Origin: Sipunculus nudus
Lineage: Eukaryota; Annelida; Sipuncula; Golfingiida; Sipunculidae
Direction of reading: 5' to 3'
NCBI GenBank assembly: GCA_026874595.1
Contig: CM049313.1
Span: 67,698,659 to 67,762,658 of the forward strand
Length of the DNA stretch: 64,000 nt
Shown: in pieces, positions 1-12,300 of the stretch
Numbering within the stretch: position 1 is the first letter of the stretch
Layout: each line of letters opens with the position of its first letter
Notes under the pieces: model-generated
Databases searched by the model: none
What the model saw: only the letters and a program-made list of their open reading frames with translations
Told to the model about the DNA's origin: nothing
Position numbers and translations under genes: made by a program

Positions 1-3000
1 CAACATCATTATCTTATTATGAAAGTATGAAAAAGTATAACATCTGGTGAAAACTTAGAGGATGACATGAAATTTTAAAAGGTGGTGACATTCTGGCTAT
101 ATTACCCTAAATTGTAATATTATTGATATTTAATCATATTAATTTCACCAATCATTTTAATTTTGTAAGTTAAGCCCTGGCCTCTTAGATACATTATATA
201 GGGTTTGTAAATTACGTTTTGTAAAACAGTTTTTAATGTCCACTCAAGGAAGTGCATTTATTTGAAGTAGGTACGGTAAAACCGTCCGTGAAAACACTCT
301 CAGTGAGCTCTGGCCTATAAAATATATCTATTGTTACAATATTAGATTTGGTCTCCTAAATATTCACTCCTGCTTCTATCCAGACTCTGAAGGTCAAAGT
401 ACTTGTTCATGATTAGTTCACCGAATATGCTTAATATGAATTGTCATGATAGTGGAATAATAAAGGTTAAGTCTGCATCTTAATGGCAGCTGTCATTTTC
501 AGTCTAGGGCGAAATATTATTTCCTATCTATTTACATTAAAAATATAAAGTTTAGCTTTGTATTATTTAAAATTACCCCATCACAAAGTTAAATGAGAAA
601 CATCTGGGATGTAGCTTGAATGTCATAACATCATAAAAATGTCATTACTGTACTTGGATACAGCATTTGCATCTCTATACTTAATGAAAACAATTGGCGT
701 TTGACAAAGCAGTGACAGTCGGTATTTCTACCGTTGCGTTTATTTTCTTTAACAAAGCTTTGTTATACAAAACATCAAGAAACCTCATGTATTCCTCTTC
801 CACACCAGGACTATAAAAAAAATAAAGAGAGGTTAATACAAATTCAACCTTTAAGGAATGTAATGTCTCTGGCGAGGTGGCTCAAGATGTTAGCCATATT
901 ATGTAATTGTCATGAGGTCTATTCTACTTTTTTCCAACAATTTAAATTCTCTAGTAATAATTTACTTCTTCTTTCATAGTTAATTCTCAACACCGTTTGT
1001 TTCATTTACCCTGTAAAGTCGAGAAAAAAAAAGAATATTACATACAGTATCGAAACCATAAAGAATGCATTGACGGATATTAGGGTTTGATTCAAATGCA
1101 AATTTTACATTTGCTTCTAAAATGCAAAGGTACCAATAACCTTGCAACTGTATTTAAAGGCAGAGCTACCGGTTATTCTGCACCTGCATTTACATTTGAA
1201 TGTGAAAAGGTTGAATGCCAAATTGGCCATATTGGATTTTTTGACTGGCTGCCTTTTTGTCTTGTAAAGGAGTAATCTTCATTTGGATGTCAAGGTTAAA
1301 AAATCTTATAAATAGTTCACAATACATTGATCGTTTCTCATTATTTCAAATCGCTGTTTTGAGTTTCTCTTTGTTAGTGTGTTTCTTAACATGTCTTCCA
1401 CCTCTGAACTAGAATTTTCCCATATAAGTACCTGCTACCATGGTACATTTTATTAAATATACGGTTGTTTTATTCAGGATGTAAGATATCCTTAAATTTG
1501 TTGATTGTAAGTTAAAGAATTGGGAAATTAAACGTGATGAGTGAAGAAACATGATTCAGAATACATTTCTGTTCAAGTGAATAGTTTGTTGCATACAAAA
1601 AAAATCAGTTTTAAGATAAAAAAAGTAGTATTGCCTGAGTTGTTTTATTTCATTAATATGTCATGAAAAACAAGGAGTAATAATTAACACACAGTGTAAT
1701 TAATGATTGATGGTATGTTAATTTTGTGTTCCTTTCACCTAGAGGCACAACAAATGCAGATTAGAACTTAATATATTGTATTTGAGCTTGACGCAGGTGC
1801 ATTTTTGTTCTAGTTAACAATAGTCCATTAACAATGTAAATAAACGACAAAAAAATATCATTTATTTGACAGTGCATTTAAAAACAAATTTCTGTAAACC
1901 CACAACATAAATCAGGGGATTCTAAGCTACGACATGTACATATTTCTTTAACTTAGTTAAGCTCAATTATTTCTGTTTGCAAGTTTTAAAAACATTATTA
2001 AATGGTTTAAATCTCAACAAAACAAGTGTGGATGCAAATTCATTGCCATATACCTACGTCATGGTTGAATATAACAGATAAAGACTGTTCGGTTTAATCA
2101 TATGGGCGATATGTAGAGCCGTAAAGAGAAAAGATGGACGAATAAGTGGAAGGTTGAATTATTAAATTCACGGTAGTTTTATTAGTTAAGAAAAATAAAA
2201 CAAAATGTTTATAGTTTTAGCTTAATTGGATATATTTTTTTAGAAACAGAATGAGATGTGCTCTTTCAAACCTTCATTAGAACTCCCAATTGGCACTTAT
2301 TAATCAACCTTTTGTGCAAAGAGCCCTTGCATGAAAAGACAGAAATTGAAAACACTAGTGGTATGTCTAGTGGAATCAGGGATATTGCTGTTGTATGTTG
2401 CTTTATAATTTGCAGGTGCACAATTTTTATGTAAACTAGGATGGCCCACCAAATGATGTGTGTTGTTGTAATAACAATATGATTACAGTAAACACTACAT
2501 GTCATAGGTTTTTATCATATGTTTAATTAAATCATGTATTTCTATACTTTATTCAATTTAATTCTCTTAAATGACTAGCGGTACATACGGCCTGTAACTT
2601 CTGGGATTTAGTATGTATGTTAAATGGTAACCCTTTGCGTTTTAATTAGAAATAAGGGCAAAAGTTCGATAGAGGCGATATGATGGAGATGAAAGAATCC
2701 CCCAATTTTTGTGGAAAGGGGTATGTGTCGATGAAGTTAAGGGCGGAAAACACTTATTTTGGATATGCCCAAATTCTAAGCTTACAGCAGGATGCACTTT
2801 TATCAAAACTCGTTAAAGCAAGCTTGTTAGCATTTTCTTTTCGGTTGGAATTTGATTCAGTATGGTCCAAATCATAGAAATCGATATAAACATCGGACAA
2901 ATGAGACATGTTTTGTGTTCAAAAGCCTCAATTCAGAGTGGTCAATGGCGGCCATATTGAAAAATGGCCTCATCTTGAAATGTTTGTAGGCTAACGATAT

Positions 3001-3222
3001 TTATGAAATAGATAAGCCCTGGGGTATAAACATACCAAATTAGGTGCTTGTATCACCAACTGAAGTATTCTGCACTTATTTGCTGGATTACTTTCTTCAA
3101 CGCTACTTTCATCATTAGTTTTAATTACAAATATCAGTACAAAATGTTCGGCATGTATTGGTTCAAATAAAAACTTCAGTCAGAACTCCCATGATATGAA
3201 ATATAGCAGGTCAGTAAAGCCA
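1..3222. other. AT-rich DNA with no recognised gene
   Basis: Only short open frames (up to about 80 codons) occur, on both strands, with no recognisable domain. I see no tandem repeat, RNA gene or transposon end. It could be intergenic or intronic; the sequence does not say which. Confidence 0.6.
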
Positions 3223-4100
3223 TGGCCACACTTAATCGTACTACTTTTTAATCGAACATGTTTAAAAGCCACCTACGACTGATTTTATTTTTCACAAATG
3301 GATCAGCCACTACCTCCGAGATCGGTCGCACGTTCTTGTCACGATTGTCCGGCAATTCCTAAAATTTTCAGTAGTGGACAGGTCGTAACCTGGTCGTATC
3401 TCAACTGTGACCGTGGTTTTAGAATGAAAAAATATTTCATTCCCATTTTCCGTTTTCTTCGATTTATTTATTCCAACAAAATTTATGTTTAGACTTTGGC
3501 AAAGGGTCCCGTATGGCCTTGCATGTGTAAGATCGGAATTTACAAAGTGCAAATAAGAGACGTACCTAACACCCCGTCACTTGAGAAGGCAATCTCGCTT
3601 CGATCACCGAATTAGGGCAGATCACCATCAGCGAAGCCAGAATGGCCTTAAGTTTTCATGAGCTTCGTATGAGCGAGGTAGTGTCGCCTTGGGTCATCAT
3701 ATGGTCACCATGAACGCCATGAGTGGCGACCAGTTTTGAACATGGACAAAATTTCTGCCGCGGGGTCGCCGTGGATTTAAAGCGCAGTCAGATCGGAATT
3801 TGATCGCCATCAGTGTCCCAGCAGCGCAGTACCAGCTTCCTGACAACGCAGGTCGATCGCCAGTAAACATGGAAGCATTGGTCTATCTGTTACGCTTCGC
3901 TGCCCCAGCACACTTACGCCGCCGCTACCGAGACCTCGATGACCCTAGTGAGCTCGTTACACGCTTTGTACGGTGAAATCCATCGAAATGCACGATACCT
4001 GATTGTCCTCATAACAATCAGATTTGGTCGCTCAACCTCATCCTTATCTCATTTGGTTCGTCATTCTTTGGCCTTTTCTCTGATAAGTAGATGGCCCAAA
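3223..4100 (+). mobile_element. GC-richer transposon-like scrap, possible PIF/Harbinger remnant
   Basis: The base composition rises sharply relative to the flanks around 3550-3990, with many CG dinucleotides and phrases such as 'gatcgccatcag'. A 35-codon frame starting at 3869 reads MEALVYLLRFAAPAHLRRRY, followed by RDLDDPSELVTRF, then a stop at 3974. An arginine-rich run followed by a short Asp/Pro/Glu segment is what I associate with the N-terminus of PIF/Harbinger (HARBI1-like) transposases, but the catalytic DDE part is absent. No terminal inverted repeats were defined. This is a weak call; a non-autonomous element of another type would look similar. Confidence 0.3.
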
Positions 4101-4969
4101 TCTGCCGTTACCAAGGCGACGCATTTCTTTTTGAAAATCTTATGAAATTCGAAAATGAAGGGGCTTATAATTATAACTCTGTAAGTTTTAAAGCTACAGA
4201 TGCCTATTTTTTTGCATTAAGCAGCTTTTATATAGTGCTACAAGATTTAAGTACAAGTTTTTCAATGTGCGCTACTAGCGTCCAGTATGCAAGAATCGTC
4301 TTGAAACTGATATATCGTGTGTCCTACATTAATATCTCGAAATTGTTTTTCAGTTCTGGTATATGTCCACTAGGGAGCGCTGTACTATTAACACCGAAAC
4401 ATTTCATTTTTTGACCATATCTCAAAAAAAAACAATAAATCTTACTTACAGAAACTATAGATAGTTTTCTTCCTCTGGGTGTTCTCGATAACCGGAATAA
4501 GTCATCTGGTCTCACTCTCGTTTCACTTTATCGGTATGTCTGTCTGTTTGTCAGTTGTCCTCAATTCTGCCTTTTTGCTACTTCTTGCGTCTTACATTTA
4601 GCATTGTACAAACTAACGTTTAGCAGAAATCACATTGTGATTTACATATTATGTATATAGGAACGTATTCTTTTAGTAGAATGTGAATTGATTAAATAGG
4701 TGAAACGCATTGAAGAACCATAAAACGCTATTTTCCTCATAACTTGGTCAAAAATGGCCGTATCTTTCGTTTCGTTTGTCTTTCCCTTCCCAATACCATA
4801 GTATGATCCATCTTTGTTGACCTTGTGTCACCTTGTCAGTATGTTTATCTGTTCCTCTGTTGTTGTCAATATTGTCAACGGGTTTGATGTTCTCTCTGAC
4901 ATTTAGCACACTACAGGCCTCAGTTTCGCCGAAATAACTTTAGTTTTTCATCATCTCTGAAAGATTCAT

Positions 4970-5025
4970 AGCACCTAGAAATTAAGTTTTTAATCTTCTG
5001 TGAAAGATTCAAATTTCTAGGTGCT
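4970..5025. repeat. Perfect 14-bp inverted repeat (hairpin)
   Basis: AGCACCTAGAAATT at 4970-4983 is exactly complementary to AATTTCTAGGTGCT at 5012-5025, with a 28-nt loop. It sits inside the diverged repeat cluster and may be a small inverted-repeat element or chance palindrome. No flanking target duplication was recognised. Confidence 0.55.
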
Positions 5026-5285
5026 TTGTTGTTTTTATTTGGTCAATATAGGTTAAAAGTAAAGGCCAGAGTCACCTTAAAACCTGAACATTTTATTCCT
5101 CATAACTCGGGGGAAAATGGTCGTATCAGCCTTATCCTTACCTTATTTGTTTGTCTTTCCATACCCCATATCATGGTATGATGAAGCCTTTGTTGACCTT
5201 GTGTCACCTTGACATTTTGTGTGTGTGTTCCTTTTTTGTTGTCAACCTTGTCACTGTTCTGTCTGAAATGTTAGCAAACTAAAGG

Positions 5286-5640
5286 CCGAACTGTCTCGCT
5301 AGTGAAGCTTCATTTTCTAGCGGAGCGGTTGGGATCGGCCCAGTATTTCCCCCCTGAGCAAATTTGTCCTTCGAAAGAAAATGGAGGCTCGTCCGACGTG
5401 ACGGTAAAACTTTTTGGCCCAGGGAATAAGCTAACCAAAATGCGTCTCCTGGGATAATTAGTCTTGTTCTGATAGCAGAACGCTCATAAGAGGGGTAGTG
5501 TTACGGGGTGACATAAAAGCGGACCGAACTGTCTTGCTAGTAAAGCTTGCTTTGCTAGCGAAGCGGTTGGCACGCAGGACTTATTCGCCACCGTTATGGG
5601 TTCGAATCCCGGATCGGCCAAGGATTTTCTCCTGAATTGT
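5286..5640 (+). mobile_element. tRNA-derived SINE-like element with tandem heads
   Basis: Two related heads ('gaactgtct/c...gctagtgaagctt' and 'gaactgtcttgctagtaaagctt') lie at 5288 and 5526. The second is followed by a good RNA polymerase III A-box-like TAGCGAAGCGGTTGG (5556-5570) and a perfect B-box-like GGTTCGAATCC (5599-5609), with tRNA-like spacing. The segment linking the heads (about 5460-5520, including 'gttacggggtgacataaaag') recurs in inverse orientation at 25470-25500, showing dispersal. It is not an intact tRNA gene: the acceptor stem does not pair. Inference: a SINE family whose unit is about 230 bp. Confidence 0.6.
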
Positions 5641-6430
5641 CTTCGTAACAATGAAAAACCAATTTTCTAGGTAGCCTGTAGGTCAATATAGGTCAAGGTC
5701 AAGGTAATCGAAAACCCTCGAAACTTTATTTTCCTCATAACTTGTCAAAAATGGTTCGTATCAACTTCAACTGTACCTCATTTTTTTGGCTTTTCCTAAC
5801 TCAACCTCTTTTTTCCATATAGAAGTATGACTTTGTCTGTTTAACCCTTTCATATCCACATTTTGCTTTCCAGCAAACGTTAACCTTAGGTTGTCTAGTT
5901 TGATTATTACTCTTCCTGTCTGGTGGTGTCATGTAACATGTATTTACTTAGAACATTTCTGAGACTGATTACATTAATTTATAATAAAGCGACCATCTCC
6001 TTGCGGTATAGGTCTCAAGAGATGAGACCATTTCCCTTATAACCGATACAACTAGTCAACTAAGGAAACCGCCAGCCCATCTGGATAACATCAATCCCGG
6101 CATTTTTTAAATCGACCTGCAGTCTCTACAAAAAAGGCTTAAACCTGTCTAGCCGATATTCTAAGAAGTCGAATGTGGCCAAAATTAATCAAGCGCCTTA
6201 AATAAGGATTTGTACCCTGCGGGTCAGATTGATGATCTTCCAGGTTGACGTACGGGACAACAGAAAATGAATAATCAAATAATTTATTAAATATTTAAGT
6301 AAATACATTGCCGTATTGCTGACCACAATAAAAACCAAGGGTTTACAGAACCATTTAGTTTTCTTAAAGGACATGGGTCTAATTTTGGGTGGATTGTGCG
6401 GCATTTTCTATCATCGGGGAACAAAAGTCC

Positions 6431-6435
<5 letters not shown>

Positions 6436-6519
<84 letters not shown>
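6436..6519. repeat. (AT)n microsatellite
   Basis: About 84 bp of uninterrupted AT dinucleotide. The tyrosine/isoleucine-alternating open frames crossing it on both strands are artefacts of this repeat. Confidence 0.97.
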
Positions 6520-6522
<3 letters not shown>

Positions 6523-6599
6523 CCTGAGCCTGAAAGACCGCAAAAAGACTAGATCCATTGCAAGCCTCAAGCCGTTGCCTTTTACAAACCTCAATTCAA

Positions 6600-6925
6600 T
6601 ACCATATACAAGACTCAAGTCTAACCCTTTGAAAAGTCCATGCCTACTAAAGGCCTCTTGTTCATGTCAAGTCCATGCCTACTAAAAGCAAGTCCATACC
6701 TATGGTAAACCTCAAGTCCATGCCTATAAAATGCTTCAAAACCATGCCTATCAAAAAAACCTCACAAGACCCTGCATATTGCAAGCCTGAAGACCATGCC
6801 TATTAAAAACCTTATGTCCATGCCTATTAAAAACCTTATGTCCATGCCTACTAAAAGCCTCAAATTCATGTCTATTAAAAGCCTCAAATCCATGCCTGCC
6901 TGAAGCAAGTCCATACCTATAACAA
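6600..6925 (+). repeat. Degenerate ~24-bp minisatellite
   Basis: The motif TCCATGCCTA(T/C)TAAAA followed by a variable 'gcctcaag' or 'ccttatg' recurs more than ten times. At 6800-6860 the period is exactly 24 bp; elsewhere it drifts. It directly follows the (AT)n array, so the two may have grown as one unstable region. Confidence 0.8.
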
Positions 6926-8623
6926 ATATAATAATGAAAAGAAATTGTTATAATAATATGTTTTTGTGCTCCTGCTGACCTTTAATGATCTGCACGTACC
7001 CTATTGAGAACTTTCTACTAATGACAAGGTTTTGGGGTAAAAAAAGGGTCAAATCTGCAGCAAGGTTAAGATTTTGGACTCTTCCAAAACCCGTGACAGA
7101 TAATCGAAAACCGGAAGAGTAAATAAGAATGTGATGTTATAATCGTATGTGCTCCTTCATTCTAACTCAAAAGAAAATCTGCAAACGGCCCAAAGAACTA
7201 TAGCCTTAAAAATATAACATTTCATAAACTTACCTAACATATATTTATGAATATCATATTTTTTACCGGTTTTCTGGATTCTAACTATAAACAACGCGCA
7301 TCTTATGATTTTAATGTAAATTAATCACCAGGAAAATATCCCTGAAATTGAATATCGACTTATATAATTGACAATTAATAAATGATTAATTAATGGAAGG
7401 CGGAAAATATGAATTTGCTAAAAATGCCTCATTGAATATAAATGTACAAGCTCTTTTTAAGTTATTATATATTTATTTTCTCTTAAGAAATCGTTAGGGT
7501 GTCTTTTGATAAATGAAATTCATACTACTATCTCATATTCAATTTACTTTGTCTTAGTTCCTTTGATCATTATCAGTTGGAACCAGAAACTAAATAAGGT
7601 AATATTACGAGGCCAACAAACTGTAATTCTTTACACGTATAGAGACAAATTGAATCAGGAAATACGTCACAGCGCCGCCAGTTTCAATTTTGCACATGTA
7701 GGACTTCGTGACAGCGAATTGACGGTTTTCAAAGTTAGAACGATAATACGACCTTTAATGAGACTGGCGTCTGTTTCCTGCTACAGTAGGTAAATTGTCG
7801 AGCAGATTCTCAAACCCCTCCAAACACCATCACCGATTCCGCTGGTAGGGCTACAGCTCTAGGCTAAAAAGGTCGGTACAACATCAGGACTTTAAAACAA
7901 CTTGGTGTCCGTGCCCCGTTATCAGATGAAGCCACTTTTCCATCTCACAAGTAGTTGCAAGAATCGAGAAAAAGATACCCACAATGCTTTGCTGGCTAAT
8001 GGAATATGGAGGTCCAGTCTGACGGTGGCCGTGCTCGAATCACGAAAACTGCCCGCTTTTGTTCCAAAAAATGGGTCAAACCCAACGGGGTTCCCAAGAT
8101 ACCCCATGGCCGTTTTTACATTAAAGTCATCATGAACTTAATTTTACAAACTGATGAACTAGATTTTATAATCAGTTTTAACCTTCTCCCCCCTCCTAGC
8201 AGCAGCCTGCCACCAATGCAAAGTCGATATTAACTGAAGACAATGAGGTGGCAGGGAAATATGTAGGGTTCGGATCAAATCTAGTATAAGTAGATGTGCA
8301 CGTGATTTGTAACAGAAGTTTTTCGATTTTATCTGCTTGTCGAACTGTCAATTTCCCAAGGTAAGACATAAGTGACGTTTGGAAAAATAATTATAATATA
8401 CTCACGTTTTATTTACGTGTATTCATACATAATTTAATAACGAACCTGGTTTACTCAGAAAGTTTGTGTCCAAGTCAATCATGACGGCTTGGACAGCGAA
8501 CACTGCGGTAGCCGAAACTGCTTCAAACTTCAGTTCCTACCGCCAGGGTGACCATCACAAATTTTTTCGTAACAACATTTTTTAATCATTATTTAGCAAA
8601 TAAAACACGACCATATAAACTTC
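6926..8623. other. No recognised gene
   Basis: Short open frames only. The stretch 7900-8240 is slightly GC-richer and has overlapping frames of 60-77 codons on both strands, but none has a recognisable motif. Nothing else is supported. Confidence 0.5.
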
Positions 8624-8911
8624 AGGGCCAAGTTTCAGCAAGTCAATTTTTACTGAAACGTCTCCCATGTCGACAGACGTAAGTCCGCGAGATAAGTCAG
8701 TTTCAGTAAACGCGATTTAGCTTAGTCAGCCTGAGCCTTAGAAATCCCAGTGCTCAGAGTTAAGCCCCCTCGGTGCTGGCTTAGTATTTAAGTCCTCTTG
8801 GTGACTTTAGTCACTGACGTAATTTATTATAGAGACTAACTTTTTTGACAAAAGACTTAAGTCAAAAACGCAGAATAACAGGCTTAACTCGGTTAATTGA
8901 AACTGGGCCCT
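8624..8911. mobile_element. Small inverted-repeat element (MITE-like), ~290 bp
   Basis: The left end reads AGGGCCAAGTTTCA (8624 onward) and the right end, read on the minus strand from 8911, reads AGGGCCCAGTTTCA. The interior is rich in 'taagtc' and 'ttaagtc' repeats in both orientations and has no coding frame of note. The ends and size fit a non-autonomous DNA transposon. Flanking triplets TCA and TAA are only a weak candidate for a 3-bp target duplication, so the superfamily is undecided. Confidence 0.6.
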
Positions 8912-9180
8912 AATGTCAAATATCAACACACAGCGAATATTTTGATCCGACCCTTGGAATGGGAGTTCTGTTGTGACTTGTATCATGACTCGCAAGCCCC
9001 TATCATTTTATTTTAAACAAGGCCTACATGCCTAATGCGAACCTGTGCAAAGTTTGGGAGTATGAATGGAGGTTTATTTTTAAAATTTAATATTGATCCT
9101 GCATATCTACCTTAGTCATTATGATTTCAGCAAAATGGACATTTCGGACCTGCAGGTTTCAGACTAGGACATTTTAAACT

Positions 9181-9320
9181 AGAATATGGGTAGTCGACAA
9201 GCGACTATGTGTAACCGCAGAAATCAGAGTGGGACGGGTGAAGTGAGGCATGGATTATGTGGCAAGAGGAATGAGTAAGGTGTGTTGCATATAAGCATGG
9301 ATGTCTGCAGTTTAAACATG
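9181..9320 (+). mobile_element. Left flank shared by the satellite block and the 39.95-kb element
   Basis: From 'tagaatatgggtagtcg' (about 9181) to 'catggatgtctgcag' (about 9314) this sequence matches 39950-40084 with few differences, including a short hairpin TAGTCG-acaag-CGACTA at 9191-9207 that is identical in both places. Because the same non-satellite flank precedes the same repeat type at two distant sites, it looks like the terminus of a mobile element whose core is the satellite. Confidence 0.7.
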
Positions 9321-12300
9321 ATTGTAGGTGGTGCCACCTGTCATAAAATCAAGAAAATTCTCCAGGATGTATAAACCTGCAAAATTTCAGGTGGATAAGT
9401 CAAACCACTGCTGAGATATGAGTGATTTTATCCCAATGCAGATGAACAGATGGACGCTGTGCTTAAGTGGTTGCAGATGGCGCCATCGGTTTTGCTTATG
9501 ATGAAGAGCTACGTGAGATCTATAGACAAGCAAAATTTAGGCCCAATCGGTCAAACGGTTCCCGAGATATGAGCTTGGATGTCTGCAGAGTAAACGTGAA
9601 TGTAGTCAGCGCCACCTGTCATAAAATGGAGAAAGCTGTCCAGGATGTAAAAACCTGCAAAATTTCAGGTAGATATATCAAACCACTGCTGAGGTATGAG
9701 TGATTTTACGCCAAGGCAGATGAACAGATGGACGCTGTGCTTAAGTGGTTGCAGATGGCGCCACCAGTTTTGCCTATGATGATAAACTTATGTCAGATGT
9801 ATACACATGCAAACTTTTGGCCCAATCGGTCAAACAGTTCCCGAGATATGAGCTTGGATGTCTGCAGAGTAAACCTGAATGTAGGTGGCGCCACCTGTCA
9901 TAAAATGGAGAAAGCTGTCCAGGATGTAAAAACCTGCAAAATTTCAGGTAGATATGTCAAACCACTGCTGAGATATGAGTGAATTTACGCCAAGGCAGAT
10001 GAACAGATGGATGCTGTGCATAAATGGTTGCAGGTGGCGCCACCAGTTTTGCCAATGATGAAAAGCTATGTGAGATCTATACACATGCAAAATTTTGGCC
10101 CAATCGGTCAAACAGTTCCCGAGATATGAGCTTGGATGTCTGCAGAGTAAACGTAAATGTAGGTGGCGCCACCTGACATAAAATCGAGAAAGCTGTCCAA
10201 GATGTGTAAACCTGCAAAATTTTAGGTGGATAAGTCAAACCACTGCTGAGATATGAGTGATTTTATCCCAAGGCAGATGAACAGATGGACGCTGTGCTTA
10301 AGTGATTGCAGATGGCGCAATCAGTTTTGCTTATGATGAAGAGCCACGTGAGATCTATAGACAAGCAAAATTTTGGCCCAATCGGTCAAACGGTTCCCGA
10401 GATATGAGCTTGGATGTCTGCAGAGTAAACGTGAATGTAGTCAGCGCCACTTGTCATAAAATGGAGAAAGCTGTCCAGGATGTAAAAACCTGCAAAATTT
10501 CAGGTAGATATATCAAACCACTGCTGAGGTATGAGTGATTTTACGCCAAGGCAGATGAACAGATGGAAACTGTGCATAAATGGTTGCAGGTGGCGCCACC
10601 AGTTTTGCCTATGATGAAAAACTTATGTGAGATGTATACACATGCAAACTTTTGGCCGAATCGGCCAAACAGTTCCCGAGATATGAGCTTGGATGTCTGC
10701 AGAGTAAACCTGCATGTAGGTGGCGCCACCTGTCATAAAATCGAGAAAGCTGTCCAGGATGTAAAAACCTGCAAAATTTCAGGTGGATATGTCATACCAC
10801 TGCTGAGATATGAGTGAATTTACGCCAAGGCAGATGAACAGATGGATGCTGTGCATAAATGGTTGCAGGTGGCGCAACCAGTTTTGCCTATGATGATAAA
10901 CTTATGTGAGATGTATACACATGCAAACTTTTGGCCCAATCGGTCAAACAGTTCCCGAGATATGAGCTTGGATGTCTGCAGAGTAAACCTGAATGTAGGT
11001 GGCGCCACCTGTCATAAAATCGAGAAAGCTGTCCAGGATGTAAAAACCTGCAAAATTTCAGGTAGATATATCAAACCACTGCTGAGGTATGAGTGATTTT
11101 ACGCCAAGGCAGATGAACAGATGGATGCTGTGCTTACGTGGTTGCAGATGGCGCCATCAGTTTTGCTTATGATGAAGAGCTACGTGAGATCTATAGACAA
11201 GCAAAATTTTGGCCCAATCGGTCAAACGGTTCCCGAGTTTGAGCTTGGATGTATGCAGGGTAAACGTGAATGTAGTCGGCGCCACCTGTCATAAAATCGA
11301 GAAAGCTGTCCAAGATGTGTAAACCTGCAAAATTTCAGGTAGATATATCAAACCACTGCTGAGGTATGAGTGATTTTACGCCAAGGCAGATGAACAGATG
11401 GACGCTGTGCTTAAGTGGTTGCAGATGGCGCCATCAGTTTTGCTTATGATGAAGAGCCACGTGAGATCTATAGACAAGCAAAATTTAGGCCCAATCGGTC
11501 AAACGGTTCCCGAGATATGAGCTTGGATGTCTGCAGAGTAAACGTGAATGTAGTCAGCGCCACTTGTCATAAAATGGAGAAAGCTGTCCAGGATGTAAAA
11601 ACCTGCAAAATTTCAGGTAGATATATCAAACCACTGCTGAGGTATGAGTGATTTTACGCCAAGGCAGATGAACAGATGGAAGCTGTGCATAAATGGTTGC
11701 AGGTGGCGCCACCAGTTTTGCCTATGATGAAAAACTTATGTGAGATGTATACACATGCAAACTATTGGCCCAATCGGTCAAAAGTTCCCGAGATATGAGC
11801 TTGGATGTCTGCAGAGTAAACCTGAATGTAGGTGGCGCCACCTGTCATAAAATCGAGAAAGCTGTCCAGGATGTAAAAACCTGCAAAATTTCAGGTAGAT
11901 ATGTCAAACCACTGCTGAGATATGAGTGAATTTACGCCAAGCAGATGAACAGATGGATGCTGTGCATAAATGGTTGCAGGTGGCGCCACCAGTTTTGCCT
12001 ATGATGAAAAGCTGTGGGAGATCTATACACATGCAAAATTTTGGCCCAATCGGTCAAACATTTCCCGAGATATGAGCTTGGATGTCTGCAGAGTAAACGT
12101 AAATGTAGGTGGCGCCACCTGACATAAAATCGAGAAAGCTGTCCAAGATGTGTAAACCTGCAAAATTTCAGGTGGATAAGTCAAACCACTGCTGAGATAT
12201 GAGTGATTTTATCCCAAGGCAGATGAACAGATGGACGCTGTGCTTAAGTGGTTGCAGATGGCGCCATCAGTTTTGCTTATGATGAAGAGCCACGTGAGAT

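Larger units (their letters stand above)
4705..5850 (+). repeat. Three diverged copies of a ~200-bp repeat
   Basis: The phrase 'ttcctcataactt/cgg' followed by 'aaaatggncgtatc', then 'gtctttcc' and, in two copies, 'ttgttgaccttgtgtcacc' recurs at about 4730-4930, 5090-5290 and 5725-5830. The copies are clearly alignable but diverged. The spacing is uneven because the SINE-like module lies between the second and third copies. Confidence 0.6.

Noticed and set aside
5556-5615. Functional tRNA gene
   Set aside because: A-box and B-box are good, but the acceptor and anticodon stems do not pair and the same module recurs as a dispersed repeat, so a SINE is more likely.
6379-6685. Frames with long Tyr-Ile repeats
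   Set aside because: Pure translation of the (AT)n array; the same applies to 42986-43234.
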